Part shown: piece by piece, positions 41,073 to 50,849 of the stretch
Layout of the letters: each line of letters begins with the position of its first letter
How positions within the stretch are numbered: the first letter of the stretch is position 1
Notes under the pieces: generated by a model
What the model was told of the DNA's origin: nothing
The model's database searches: none
What the model saw: only the letters and a program-made list of their open reading frames with translations
DNA from: a bacterium
GTDB taxonomy: Bacteria; Planctomycetota; JAFGQW01
DNA length: 64,000 nucleotides
Assembly (NCBI GenBank): GCA_030426805.1
Contig: JAUHXU010000001.1
Location: 1,489,030 to 1,553,029 of the forward strand
Reading direction: 5' to 3'
Program-made: the position numbers and the translations under genes

Positions 41073-44000
41073 CTTCCCGATCGGTCCCGACGCGTCTCCC
41101 GCCCCGCCCCCGACGATCTCGCGGAGCGAACCCGGGTCGATCGGCTTCGTCAGGTGCAGGTCGAACCCGGCCGCGAGACAGCGCTCGCGATCCTCCTCGC
41201 GGCCGTACCCGGTCAGCGCGATCAAGCGCATCGACGCGGACGGGTGGCGCTCGCGAATCCGGCGCGCGACCTCGTAGCCGGTGATGTCGGGCAGGCCCAC
41301 GTCACACAGCACGACGTCCGGTTCGCCGGAGTCGGCCAGCGACACGCCGTTCTCGCCGCAGGACGCGATGTCGACGTCGTGGCCGAACGTCTGGAGCAGT
41401 GCGGTCAGCGCGGTGGCGGAGTCCTCGTGATCCTCGATCACGAGAACGCGCAGCGCGTCGTTGTCGACGGCGGGTGGCGACGATGCCGGCCGCGGATCGC
41501 GCGGCACATCGAACTCGGCGCCGGCGGGCAGGGCCGGCAACCGCACGACGAACTCCGATCCACAGCCGGGCCCGTCGCTCCGCGCATCGACCGCTCCGCC
41601 GTGCATCTCGGTCAATGTCCGGACGAGCGACAGCCCGAGCCCGAGCCCGCCCTGGCTCCGATCGAGTCGCTGCTCGGCCTGGCGGAACGGGTCGAAGATG
41701 TGCGGCAACAACTCACGCTCGATGCCGATGCCGGTGTCGGCGACCGTGATGACCGCATCGTCGCCGTCGCACGCGAGCCGCATCGAGATCCGGCCGCCTT
41801 CACTCGTGTACTTGGCGGCATTCGACAGAAGGTTGTCGACGATCTGAGTGAGCCGGACCGCGTCGCCGAGCACGACGAGCGGCGCGTCCGGCAGATCGTG
41901 ATCGAACTCGAGCGCCTTCTCGCCTTGCCGACCCCGGATGTCGGAGAACACTTCGGTGCACAGCCGCACGAGATCGACGCGGTCGCGCTCCAACTCGATC
42001 CGGCCGTGAATGATGCGCGAGACGTCGAGGAGGCCGTCGAGCAGCTTTCCCATGTGCACGCACTGGCGCTCGAGCATCGCGACCGCATCGTCGCTGTCGG
42101 CGCCATCGGCGCGGCGGAGGAGTTCCGTCGCGGCACGCATCGCGCTCAGCGGGTTTCGCAGCTCGTGACCGAGCATCGCGATGAACTCGTCCTTCTGACG
42201 ATCGGCCTCGACGAGCTCGCGTTCCATCCGCTTCTGGCGCGAGATGTCGCGATCGACCGACGAAACGCCGATCACCCGACCCTCGGCGTCCTTGACCGGT
42301 GAACTGCGGACCGACACTTCGACGAGGGAGCCGTCCTTGCGGAAGCGCTGCGTCTCGAACGCATCGACGACCTCGTCGCGACGGATCCGTTCGTTCACGC
42401 CCTCGAGCTCGCGGCGCAGGTGCGTCGGCACGATCCGCTCCACGAACGACTCGCCGAGCATCTCGTCTTCGGTGTAGCCGAACAGCCGCTCCGCGCCGGG
42501 CAGCCACTCGACCACGCGGTAGTCGAAGTCGTACCGGATGATCGCATCGTGTGACGAGGCGGCGATCGCCGCGAGCCGTTCGGAGCGCTTCTGCGCGTCG
42601 GTCCGGCTGACGAAGTCGCCGATCGTGCGGCCGATCCCCTCAAGCGTCGCGAGCATGTCGGCGTTGGCGTACAGGCGTTCCCGCGAGAAGAGCGCGACCA
42701 CCCCGCGAACCCGGTTCCCCTGGGCGATCGGGAACGCGACGCCCGACTCGAGCTCCAGCGCCCGCGCGCCGTCGGCACGCATGAACTCCGCCGGGTTTCG
42801 CAGATCGGCACACCAGACCGCACAGCGCTGCGCGAGCGCCCGACCGACGAAGCCCTCACCGAGGTCGTACCGATCGCGCGCCAGTCGGTCGTCGGCCGCC
42901 TCGGGCCGGAGCGGTGCGAAGCAGCGACGGACGAGACACGTGACCGCGCCCGGATCCTCGCCGCGGTGATCCCACCACAACTCGCCGACACTCGCCCCGA
43001 TCTCGGCCATCAAGTGCTCGATCAGCAATGGGGCCGCCTCCTCGAACGAGTGGGCGTCGGCGAGCACGGTCGCCGCCGTCAGCTCCACGGCGAGCGAGAG
43101 TCGCGCCTGATGCCGGTGGATCGCCGTGCCGATCATGCTCGCCATCGCCTGGAGGAAGTAGACGTCTTCGGTCGTGAACTCCCGTCGGGCGCGCGAGTGC
43201 GCGGCGAGGATCCCGTACGGTTGCTCGCCGCCCTCGATCACGCACGAGACGCCGCTCGTCACCCCGTGCGACTCGAGCAGTCGCGACGAGCTGAATCGCC
43301 GTTCCTCGGCGAGGTCGACGACCCGGATCGGCTGGCCGCCGTCGAATGTGTAGCCGGCCTGCGACGCGCTGCCGGTCGGCACGTGGACCGACCCGACCAC
43401 GTCGGCATCCCACCCGGCGCCGGCGCGCACGAGGAATGCCCGGCGGGATGGCTCGAGCTCGAGGATCTTCGTCAGGTCCACGTCGAGCGTCCGGCGCACA
43501 TCGCGTGCGACACGGTCGAGGAATGCCTGCAGGTCGTTCTCCCGCAGCGCCTGCATCCCGGTCTGCGCGACCATGCTCTGCTGGTGTTCGCGCACTTCGA
43601 GCTGGGCCGCGGCTCGTTTGACGTCGGTGACGTCGAGGTAGCTCACGACGACCCCCTCGATCCGCCGCGATTCGGTCCGATACGGCAGCACCTGACGCGA
43701 ATACCATCGACCGTCGGCCGACTCGACGTCCATCGTGCTCGGCACCATGCGGTCGAGCACGTCTCTGGCGACTCGGTCGAGATCGCGCAGCGGCACCGCG
43801 CTCGCGAGGGTCGTGATCCGCCGCCCGACGTCTCCGGGCTCGAGCTCCAACAAGTCCGCAGCGGCCGGCGTGAACCGCTTGATGCACATGCGATCATCGA
43901 GGAAGAGCGTCGCAACGCGTGCGCTCGCAAAGAAGTTGCTCAGGTCGTCATGCGCGCGTTCGACCGCCGCGACCTTCTCCCGCAACTCGGTGTTCACCGC

Positions 44001-46124
44001 GGTCAACTCCTCGTTGAGCGCGCGGAGCTCTTCGGTGGTCGCTTCGAGCTCCTCGTTCGACGACTGGAGTTCCTCGTTCATCGACAGCGACTCGTCGTTC
44101 GACGCCCGGAGCTCCTCGTTCGACGATTCGAGTTCCTCGACGGTGCTACGCAGGTCCTCACGCGTCGCGTGCAGCTCCTGCTCGAGCAACTCGACGGTGC
44201 TCGCATCGCCGATCGACTCGGTCACGACGGGCGCCACGGCCGCCTCCGGCCCGGCGGCGCTCTCGAACGCGATCACGACGGCCTCGTCCGCGATCGACGG
44301 CGCGGGGGCTACGGTGATCCGCACGTCGGGCCCGTCGTCGCACTTCGCGACCAACGTCACCGGCTCGCCGTGCTTTCGGCACTGGAACACTGCGCCGCGC
44401 GCGCGAGTGGCGAGGGTCGGCATGACGAGCTTGCCGAACTCGAGCCGCAGGTCCTCCCCCTCCGGGAAGCGCAGAAACGGACGCAGGTCGCCGTGCACGA
44501 ACAGGATCACACCGGTCGGCGAGACGACGACGGACGGCGGCACGAGGGCGTCGAGCACCGCGCGGCGCGCGAGGTCGTGCCGGCCGTCCCGCGACGCTAC
44601 GCCGCCGCCCTCGGGCGGGCCGCCCGCTCGCATCGCGACGCCGCGCGTCGGCATCGGTCGGGATCGGCCGACTTTGCGATACGCGCTCGCTCGGGGCGCG
44701 ACCGCAGCAAACGACTCCGACAACGCTCCGACGGTCTCCGCCGTGCCGAGCACGAGATAGCCCGTCGGGCGCAACGCGAAGTGGAGCACTTGCAGGACGT
44801 GCTTCTGCATCGCGGGCCGGAGGTAGATCAACACGTTACGACAGCTGACGAAGTCCATGCGCGAGAACGGTGAATGCTGCGTGAGGTCGTGCACCGCGAA
44901 CGAGATCACGTCCCGCAACCCGCCGCGCACGCGAAAGCCCCCGCCCTCCAGGGGATGGAAGTAGCGTCGCAAGCGATCGGCGCCGACGTGCTCCCCCGCC
45001 GACGACGGGTAGACGCCCTCGCGCGCGACCGCGAGCGCATCTTCGTCGACGTCCGTCGCGAACATGCGCAGGTCGAGCGCCTTGCCGCTCGCGTCGATCG
45101 CGTCGAGGAACTCCATCGCGAACGAATAGGCCTCTTCCCCGGTCGCGCAGGCGGGCACCCAGGCTCGCAGCGTCGAGCCCGGCGGCGCGTCGTTCACGAG
45201 GCGATCGACGACCAGCTCGCGCGCGGCGCGGAACACCTCGGGATCGCGAAAGAAACTCGTCACACTGATCAGCAGATCGCGACCGAGCGCCCGCTGCTCG
45301 ACGTCCGCTTCCGCGAGGTAGTCGAGGTACGCGTCGACCGAGTCGAAGCCCGACAGGACCATTCGCCGTCCGACGCGCCGCTCGATCGTGCCGGACTTGT
45401 AGCCGCGAACATCGAGGTCGACCTGCGCTTCGAGCAGCGACGCGAGCCGCTCGAGTTCGTCGGGCTCGAGCGGACGCGACGGGGTCGTCGCACTGCCGAT
45501 CGCGCGCGCCGACTCCCTCGGCAGCGTGCGCGCGACCGACGCGAACCGCTCGATCGCATCCGGGATCGCGGCGACGTCGAGCACGAGGTCGGGACCGACC
45601 TGGTCGATCGCACTCTTCGGCATCCCCGTGTGCGCGCACGCCTCCGGATCCTGCGAGATCGTCAGCCCGCCGTACTCCTTGACCTCGCGCAGCCCCGCAC
45701 TGCCGTCGCTGCCGGCGCCGGAGAGCACGACGGCTGCTGCCAACGAACCGTACTCGGTCGCGAGCGAGCGGAACAGGTGGTCGACCGGGAGTCGAACGCC
45801 CCGATGCAGAACCGGCTCGCTGAGCCGGATGCGACCGCCCTGTACCGCGAGGAACGTGTTCGGCCGGATCACGTAGACGTGGTCGGGTTCGAGTACCGCG
45901 CCGTCGTCGGCATTGACGACGGTCATCGTGGTCACCGACGCGAGCAACGACGCGAGGATGCTCTCGTGTGTCGGGTCGAGGTGCTGCACGAAGATGAAGG
46001 CCATCCCGGTGTCACCGGGCAGCGCGCCGAGCAGCTGCTTGAACGCCTCCAGCCCGCCCGCCGATGCACCGACGCCGACGACGAGGCGTGGAGAACCGGA
46101 ACTGCGGGTCGATCGTTCGGGCAT
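41067..46124 (-). CDS. CheB-CheR-PAS-GAF hybrid histidine kinase/response regulator
   Basis: This 1685-aa protein starts at ATG 46124. Residues 1-195 are CheB methylesterase (GASAGG with Ser21, VQHLDPTH with His49, LSGAGSDGSAGL). Residues ~215-480 are CheR methyltransferase (SVTSFFRDPEVF, VPACATGEEAYSFAM, VSCRNVLIYL). A glutamate-rich coiled coil (about 655-725; SSNEELRASNDESLSMNEEL) leads to a PAS domain, two GAF-like domains and a second PAS (LFGYTEDEMLGESF). HisKA has His1320 (LGHELRNPL), then HATPase (DNLLSNAAKY, ADTGIGIERELL) and a receiver with Asp1608 (VLCDVGLPD). It probably integrates chemotaxis-like methylation with two-component signalling; output partners are not adjacent. Confidence 0.95.
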   Translation of the reverse strand: MPERSTRSSGSPRLVVGVGASAGGLEAFKQLLGALPGDTGMAFIFVQHLDPTHESILASLLASVTTMTVVNADDGAVLEPDHVYVIRPNTFLAVQGGRIRLSEPVLHRGVRLPVDHLFRSLATEYGSLAAAVVLSGAGSDGSAGLREVKEYGGLTISQDPEACAHTGMPKSAIDQVGPDLVLDVAAIPDAIERFASVARTLPRESARAIGSATTPSRPLEPDELERLASLLEAQVDLDVRGYKSGTIERRVGRRMVLSGFDSVDAYLDYLAEADVEQRALGRDLLISVTSFFRDPEVFRAARELVVDRLVNDAPPGSTLRAWVPACATGEEAYSFAMEFLDAIDASGKALDLRMFATDVDEDALAVAREGVYPSSAGEHVGADRLRRYFHPLEGGGFRVRGGLRDVISFAVHDLTQHSPFSRMDFVSCRNVLIYLRPAMQKHVLQVLHFALRPTGYLVLGTAETVGALSESFAAVAPRASAYRKVGRSRPMPTRGVAMRAGGPPEGGGVASRDGRHDLARRAVLDALVPPSVVVSPTGVILFVHGDLRPFLRFPEGEDLRLEFGKLVMPTLATRARGAVFQCRKHGEPVTLVAKCDDGPDVRITVAPAPSIADEAVVIAFESAAGPEAAVAPVVTESIGDASTVELLEQELHATREDLRSTVEELESSNEELRASNDESLSMNEELQSSNEELEATTEELRALNEELTAVNTELREKVAAVERAHDDLSNFFASARVATLFLDDRMCIKRFTPAAADLLELEPGDVGRRITTLASAVPLRDLDRVARDVLDRMVPSTMDVESADGRWYSRQVLPYRTESRRIEGVVVSYLDVTDVKRAAAQLEVREHQQSMVAQTGMQALRENDLQAFLDRVARDVRRTLDVDLTKILELEPSRRAFLVRAGAGWDADVVGSVHVPTGSASQAGYTFDGGQPIRVVDLAEERRFSSSRLLESHGVTSGVSCVIEGGEQPYGILAAHSRARREFTTEDVYFLQAMASMIGTAIHRHQARLSLAVELTAATVLADAHSFEEAAPLLIEHLMAEIGASVGELWWDHRGEDPGAVTCLVRRCFAPLRPEAADDRLARDRYDLGEGFVGRALAQRCAVWCADLRNPAEFMRADGARALELESGVAFPIAQGNRVRGVVALFSRERLYANADMLATLEGIGRTIGDFVSRTDAQKRSERLAAIAASSHDAIIRYDFDYRVVEWLPGAERLFGYTEDEMLGESFVERIVPTHLRRELEGVNERIRRDEVVDAFETQRFRKDGSLVEVSVRSSPVKDAEGRVIGVSSVDRDISRQKRMERELVEADRQKDEFIAMLGHELRNPLSAMRAATELLRRADGADSDDAVAMLERQCVHMGKLLDGLLDVSRIIHGRIELERDRVDLVRLCTEVFSDIRGRQGEKALEFDHDLPDAPLVVLGDAVRLTQIVDNLLSNAAKYTSEGGRISMRLACDGDDAVITVADTGIGIERELLPHIFDPFRQAEQRLDRSQGGLGLGLSLVRTLTEMHGGAVDARSDGPGCGSEFVVRLPALPAGAEFDVPRDPRPASSPPAVDNDALRVLVIEDHEDSATALTALLQTFGHDVDIASCGENGVSLADSGEPDVVLCDVGLPDITGYEVARRIRERHPSASMRLIALTGYGREEDRERCLAAGFDLHLTKPIDPGSLREIVGGGAGDASGPIGKL

Positions 46125-46328
46125 GGGTCTGTTCCGTTCGGTTCTTCGGGACAGTATCAGATCCGTCTCGCACCGTCCACGCGACCGGCGCGGTAGCGAC
46201 GAATCACCCGCTGTGCCGTCACGACACGCGCCGCGCGTCCGAAGCGCAACGGGCGTGCCGAAGCCAAGGCCATCCGGCCCGACATTCGCTGGCTGGCTGG
46301 GCCGAACGCAAACACCCTGCTACCCTCC

Positions 46329-47498
46329 ATGGCGATGACTGCATCCCCACCCGACTCCTGGCAGCGACTGCTCGAGACGACGCTCGGCGTTCCGTTCACC
46401 GAGCACAACACCGTCGAGCCGCTGCGAAACGGCACCGAGATCTTCCCGGCGATGCTCGACGCAATCGAGCGCGCCGAATCGTCGGTCGACTTCCTGACGT
46501 TCGTCTATTGGACCGGCGACGTCGCGAATCGATTCGCGGACACCCTCGCCGCAGCGGCCCGCCGCGGCGTCGCGACCCGAGTCCTTCTCGATGCGTTCGG
46601 CGCGAAGCGGATGGACTCGTCGCTCGTCGAACGAATGCGGTCGGCCGGCGTCCGCGTCGGGTGGTTCCGTCCGCTCCAATGGTGGCGGCCGGTGTGGAGT
46701 ACGCACCGCACGCACCGCAAGGTGTTGATCGTCGACGGACGCGTCGGCTTCACGGGCGGGGTCGGAATCGCCGAGGAGTGGGAGGGCGACGGGGACGAAC
46801 CGGGCAGTTGGCGCGAGACGCACTTCCGGCTGCGCGGACCGGTCGTCGACGGCCTCGCGGCGGCGTTCCTGGGCAATTGGCTCGAGACCGACGAGGCCGG
46901 CCCGGCGATGCGACGGCCGACGATCACTCACGCCGCCACGGGTGGTGCGGCGCGAATCCAGGTGGTTCGCAGCGCCGGCTCGTTCGGTTGGAGCGACGCG
47001 GCGACGTGCTTCCGCACGGTGCTCGAGCGCGCCCGCGAACGGGTCCGGATCGCGACCCCCTACTTCATCCCCGACGCAGCGTGCAGCGAACTCCTCCGCC
47101 AGGCCGCGGCGCGCGACGTGCGCGTCGAGATTCTCGTTCCGGGGCCGTACATCGACGAGCGCCTCGCGCGCATCGGCGCCCGCGACCACTTCGAGCCGCT
47201 CGTCACGGCGGGCATCGAGATCCGACTGTTCCAGCCGACGATGATCCACGCGAAGATCATCACGGTCGACCGCACGCTCGCGTGCATCGGCTCGGCCAAC
47301 TTCAATCACCGCTCGATGCGCAAGGACGACGAGATCCTCCTTCACGCGCTGGACGAGGCGCTCGTGAAGGCGCTCGACGACGACTTCGACGCAGACCTCG
47401 CGCGGGCGGACCGCGTCGACCTCGATCGCTGCAAGCGCCGCGGGCCCACGAAGCGGCTACTCGAGTGGGCCACACGGCCGCTGCAACGCGAGATGTGA
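46329..47498 (+). CDS. Phospholipase D family protein, cardiolipin synthase-like
   Basis: This 389-aa protein is read from ATG 46329; ATG 46335 is possible. Two HKD motifs are present: THRKVLIVDGRVGFTGG and MIHAKIITVDRTLACIGSANFNHRSM. Each supplies His, Lys and Asp to one phosphatidyl-transfer site. The order FLTFVYWTGDVANRFADTLAAAARRGV and ATPYFIPDAACSELLRQAA is typical of bacterial cardiolipin synthases (ClsB-like), without N-terminal membrane helices. It probably makes cardiolipin or a related phospholipid at the membrane. No SD is seen; a TGCTACCCT element ends two bases before ATG 46329. Confidence 0.92.
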   Translation: MAMTASPPDSWQRLLETTLGVPFTEHNTVEPLRNGTEIFPAMLDAIERAESSVDFLTFVYWTGDVANRFADTLAAAARRGVATRVLLDAFGAKRMDSSLVERMRSAGVRVGWFRPLQWWRPVWSTHRTHRKVLIVDGRVGFTGGVGIAEEWEGDGDEPGSWRETHFRLRGPVVDGLAAAFLGNWLETDEAGPAMRRPTITHAATGGAARIQVVRSAGSFGWSDAATCFRTVLERARERVRIATPYFIPDAACSELLRQAAARDVRVEILVPGPYIDERLARIGARDHFEPLVTAGIEIRLFQPTMIHAKIITVDRTLACIGSANFNHRSMRKDDEILLHALDEALVKALDDDFDADLARADRVDLDRCKRRGPTKRLLEWATRPLQREM

Positions 47499-47515
47499 CG
47501 CGCTTGGGCCGTCGA

Positions 47516-47523
47516 TTGTAGAA
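47516..47523 (+). promoter_or_regulatory. Recurrent motif TTGTAGAA, site 5
   Basis: TTGTAGAA lies 185 bases before ATG 47709 and reads toward it. Here it is inside a short palindrome CGATT-GTAG-AATCG. It belongs to the set of five similarly placed motifs in the stress region. Confidence 0.4.
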
Positions 47524-47708
47524 TCGCGCATCCAACTCCACCGTGGGCCCCGAGGTGCGGCCGCAGGAGCCATCCAGGACCCGTCCGCGCGCGAACCGGC
47601 ACGGCGCTTGCGCCCCGGTCGCGCCACTTCGCGGCCGCCGGCCCGATAACGGTGCGGCCCCGAGTCGATACTACCCGACCGGACGCCCCTTGGATGAGGA
47701 GACAACCG

Positions 47709-48008
47709 ATGCCGAAGCTCTGGGTCCCGACCGACGATCGACCGATCGAGTCCTTCCGCCCGCGCGACGACAGACACCATCGACCGGACGAGCCGGCCGA
47801 CGACCTCGCCGCGCGCCGCGTGATCGAACGCAAGCGAACTTCCGAGCGCTCGGCGCACGCCCACATGTCGGGCTCGCAGGCGACGAGCACGCCGCTCGAG
47901 ACGCGAACCCGCGACGAACTCTACGACCGCGCGAAAGAACTCGGCATCGACGGCCGCAGCGCGATGGCGAAACACGAACTCATCGAAGCGATCCGGGAGC
48001 GGAGCTGA
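47709..48008 (+). CDS. Small protein with Rho N-terminal/SAP-like domain
   Basis: This 99-aa protein starts at ATG 47709 (MPKLWVPTDDRPIESFRPRDD) behind GAGGAG. The N-terminal 60 residues are polar and probably disordered. The last 40 (TRDELYDRAKELGIDGRSAMAKHELIEAIRERS) match the Rho_N/SAP helix-extended loop-helix, which binds nucleic acid. Such small Rho_N proteins often appear in stress gene sets. DNA or RNA binding is inferred. Confidence 0.8.
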   Translation: MPKLWVPTDDRPIESFRPRDDRHHRPDEPADDLAARRVIERKRTSERSAHAHMSGSQATSTPLETRTRDELYDRAKELGIDGRSAMAKHELIEAIRERS

Positions 48009-48033
48009 CCTCAGCGATGGCGCGACGGAGCGG

Positions 48034-48732
48034 TCAAGCCCCGATCGCGACCGCGACGAACGCCGTCGCCGAGAACGCGACCGTCGCGATCCCCGTCCAC
48101 ATCGCCGTGTTGGCGTGTCGCTTCCCTCGGCGGGACGTGACCCGATCCCGAGCGGCGCCGGCCGTGAAGATCGCGACGAGACCGAGCGTCACGGCGACGA
48201 TCGTCCCGACGCCGGTGCCCGCACCCAACAGCGCGACGAGCGCGCCCGCGCCGCCACAGACGAGCGACACGGTCGTGAGCGTCGACGCACGGTCGGGTGC
48301 GCCCGCGAGCGGGGTCGCGATTCGCTCGCGGAGCAGCACGTGCTCGATCCGCCGTGCGACGCGGTGTATCTGCAGCGCATCCCCGCACCGCTCGCCCGGC
48401 GATTGCGTACTGTGCCACTGCTCGCGCTCGCCCCACACCTCGTCGGTCGGCCACACGCGAAGCTGGAGCAGCGCGCCGCGCTCGTCCTCGTCGCGCCGTT
48501 GCACCCGGATGCGGATGCCGACCGTCGAGAAGTAGCCGAAGAGATCGAGCGACAGGAGCAGCGCGACCAGCCGGCGACCATACCGAGCGCGGATCGTGAA
48601 ACCGTGTTCGCCGATCGCCGACCGGCCGCTGCGACAGCGGGTCCGAGCCAGGAGCGCGTGGATCCGCGCTGCCAACGCATCGAGATCCGCCGCGACATCC
48701 GGCTCGATCGAGAACTGTCGCCTGGCTTCCAA
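48034..48732 (-). CDS. Hypothetical protein with C-terminal membrane helices
   Basis: This 232-aa protein starts at TTG 48732, with GGAGGAG about 5 bases upstream. Residues 1-150 are soluble alpha/beta (SIEPDVAADLDALAARIHALL, GFTIRARYGRRLVALLLSLDLFGYFSTVGIRIRVQ, LLQLRVWPTDEVWGERE). Three hydrophobic segments follow (TTVSLVCGGAGALVALLGAG, TIVAVTLGLVAIFTAGAA, GIATVAFSATAFVAVAIG). No family is recognised. Its 3' end lies 25 bases from that of the convergent Rho_N gene. Confidence 0.7.
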   Translation of the reverse strand: MEARRQFSIEPDVAADLDALAARIHALLARTRCRSGRSAIGEHGFTIRARYGRRLVALLLSLDLFGYFSTVGIRIRVQRRDEDERGALLQLRVWPTDEVWGEREQWHSTQSPGERCGDALQIHRVARRIEHVLLRERIATPLAGAPDRASTLTTVSLVCGGAGALVALLGAGTGVGTIVAVTLGLVAIFTAGAARDRVTSRRGKRHANTAMWTGIATVAFSATAFVAVAIGA

Positions 48733-48820
48733 TCGACTCCTCCGACGGCGCGCGCGCCGAGACGCCGGCGCGAAACGTCGTTACCCGACGCGCCAGCGTA
48801 ACGGTCGCGCGCGCTGCCGG

Positions 48821-50434
48821 TCAACGGCGGCGCGTGTCGTCGCCGGGGCGCGCCAACTCCGCGATCATCTTCTCGAGCCGGGCGATCTCGCGCTCCAACT
48901 CGGCGATGCGGCGGCGGGCTTGGCGCAAGCCCGGCTTGCGGGGCTTCGACGCCGGTACATCGACGATCCGCTCTTCGATGATCACCTCCTCGGTGAGCGT
49001 CGCGAACGGATTGGCGGCCGGGGCGGGACTGCCGGCGCGGGCAGCCGCGCGCGCCGCGCGAGGCCCGGCGGCATCGGCGCGTCCGCGAACCGCCGGCCCG
49101 CCGGCAAACGGTGCCGGCGCCGCACGGCCACCGACCGCCCGAGCGCCTCCCCGAGCAACGGCGACCCGTGCGCAGACCGGCTCGGGGGCGACGTTCGTCG
49201 CGCGCGGCGCCGAGTGGCTCGTCATCGTGCCGTCGGAATTCAACGTGTAGGTCGAGCCGTGGGCGTGGACGACCCAGCGCCCCTTCTCGTAGCGAATCGT
49301 CAACCCGTCCCGCCGTGCGCCGGCGCGCGACACGCGAACCGACTCGTCGACGTAGGTCACGACCTCGACGCCGCGTTCCGGGACCGCCTTGACGACGCGA
49401 TCGGCACGCGGCGCGTCGTCGGCGGATTGGGCGAACGTCACGTCGGGCGACGCGACGAGGCCGAGCAACGCGATCGCGAGCGCGCCGACCGTCGGCACGC
49501 CGCGACGCGGTGTGGTTTCGAGAATCATCTGAAGCCTCCTCTTGAGCTCGTGGTAGGTGACCGACCCCATCCCGATGGCCATCGCGGGGGTGCCGGTCGT
49601 GACGATGCGAGAGACCTCGATCAAGGTATTCGCGTAGCGGTGACGCGCGTCGGGCAGCATGTCGACTACCCACGCATCACACGATTGTTCGGCGGTCTCG
49701 TGGATGCGGCGCCGCGCCCACCAGAAGACCGGGTTCCACCAGTGCAGGCACGCCGCGACGAGCAGCGCGCGGCCGACCCAGTGATCGCGCCGCTTCACGT
49801 GCGCGAGTTCGTGCACGATCACCGCCTCCAGGGCACGCGCGTCGAGCGCGTCCGCGAGCGCGGTCGGCACGACGAGCCGCGGCCGCCCGAGCGCCCAGAC
49901 GAACGGTGCGCAGGCGCGATCGACCGCGACGACGCGGGGTGCCGCGACCCGCATCCGGAGCGCGACGCGGTGCACGATGCGCCGCACCCGGCGATCGGCG
50001 ACCCGCCCGTGCCGAAGCGATCGCGCGGCGGAGAACACGCCCCGCGCGAAGACGAGGAGCATCGCGAGCGCGCCCGCGAGCCACGTCCCGACGAGCACGG
50101 TCGACCACGGGATCGCCGCCGCCGCGGGGGGCGGGGCCGCGACGCTGCGGGGTCCGATCGGCGCGATGCGCGTGGCCGGCGACGCGAGGTCGAGCGGCGC
50201 CGCGCGCATCGGCATGACGACGGCCTCGACCGCCGGCGAGTCGGCGGTCGCGATCGGCACCGTCCACGAACCGACGAGACCGGGCGGCACGAGCAACCGG
50301 AGCACGACGAGCAGCCACAGCGCGTGGCAAACCGCCGGTCGCGCGCCGAGCCGGCGCGACGCGATCCACGCGACGCCCGCGAGCAACGCGCTGACCGCGG
50401 CGGCCTGGGCGAGCCAGGCGAGCACCGCGGTCAC
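48821..50434 (-). CDS. M56 family (BlaR1-like) membrane metallopeptidase
   Basis: This 537-aa protein starts at GTG 50434, which overlaps the BlaI-type stop (GTGA). N-terminal membrane helices (AVLAWLAQAAAVSALLAGVAW, ALWLLVVLRLLVPPGLVG, STVLVGTWLAGALAMLLVFARG) frame the cytoplasmic zinc protease site His208-Glu209-x2-His212 (VIVHELAHVKRRDH). A fourth helix near YHELKRRL...VGALAIALLGLVA leads to an extracytoplasmic part of ~170 residues. That part ends in a coiled coil (RRIAELEREIARLEKMIAELA), not the penicillin-binding sensor of true BlaR1. It probably cleaves or triggers loss of the repressor in response to an unknown envelope signal. Confidence 0.92.
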   Translation of the reverse strand: MTAVLAWLAQAAAVSALLAGVAWIASRRLGARPAVCHALWLLVVLRLLVPPGLVGSWTVPIATADSPAVEAVVMPMRAAPLDLASPATRIAPIGPRSVAAPPPAAAAIPWSTVLVGTWLAGALAMLLVFARGVFSAARSLRHGRVADRRVRRIVHRVALRMRVAAPRVVAVDRACAPFVWALGRPRLVVPTALADALDARALEAVIVHELAHVKRRDHWVGRALLVAACLHWWNPVFWWARRRIHETAEQSCDAWVVDMLPDARHRYANTLIEVSRIVTTGTPAMAIGMGSVTYHELKRRLQMILETTPRRGVPTVGALAIALLGLVASPDVTFAQSADDAPRADRVVKAVPERGVEVVTYVDESVRVSRAGARRDGLTIRYEKGRWVVHAHGSTYTLNSDGTMTSHSAPRATNVAPEPVCARVAVARGGARAVGGRAAPAPFAGGPAVRGRADAAGPRAARAAARAGSPAPAANPFATLTEEVIIEERIVDVPASKPRKPGLRQARRRIAELEREIARLEKMIAELARPGDDTRRR

Positions 50435-50844
50435 GACTGCTCCCGTCGGCGTGCGTCGTCCACGAGCCGTTCGAGCGCGTCGAGTTCGTCGCGCGTCAGG
50501 CCGCCGCCGCGCACGAGCGCGTGGAGGATCGGGAGGTTCGCGCCGCCCGCGAGTTCGTCGCGGAGTCGCGCGAGACGCCGGTCGAGCAGGTCGTCGCGGG
50601 TCACGGTGGCGCGGAACGTCTTCGCGAGCCCGCGACGGACGCTCGCGACCGTCCCCTTGTCCTCGAGCCGGGCGAGCAGCGTCGCGACCGTCGTATAGGC
50701 GAGATCGCGACCGTCCGCCTCGAACGCGTCCACGACGTCGCGCACCGTGCACGGCGCGTCGGACGCCCAGAGGACCTTCAACACCGCGAGTTCGGTCTCG
50801 CTGACGTTTCGGCGCGCGGGCGGGTCGGCAGATCGGTCGGGCAT
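50431..50844 (-). CDS. BlaI/MecI/CopY family repressor
   Basis: This 137-aa protein starts at ATG 50844 behind GGAGG. It is a winged helix repressor with the BlaI signature: SETELAVLKVLWASDAPCTVRDVVDAF, then LAYTTVATLLARLEDKGTVASVRRGLAKTFRA. The C-terminal helical part (LLDRRLARLRDELAGGANLPILHALV) forms the dimer. The stop overlaps the M56 protease start, so the pair is co-translated. Operator-like repeats lie just upstream of the ATG, so autoregulation is likely. No beta-lactamase gene is adjacent. Confidence 0.94.
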   Translation of the reverse strand: MPDRSADPPARRNVSETELAVLKVLWASDAPCTVRDVVDAFEADGRDLAYTTVATLLARLEDKGTVASVRRGLAKTFRATVTRDDLLDRRLARLRDELAGGANLPILHALVRGGGLTRDELDALERLVDDARRREQS

Positions 50845-50849
50845 GGGCC

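Noticed and set aside
46157..46328. Extra gene between the hybrid kinase and the PLD gene
   Set aside because: Open frames here are arginine-rich shadows. The 204-base spacer is more simply a divergent promoter region.
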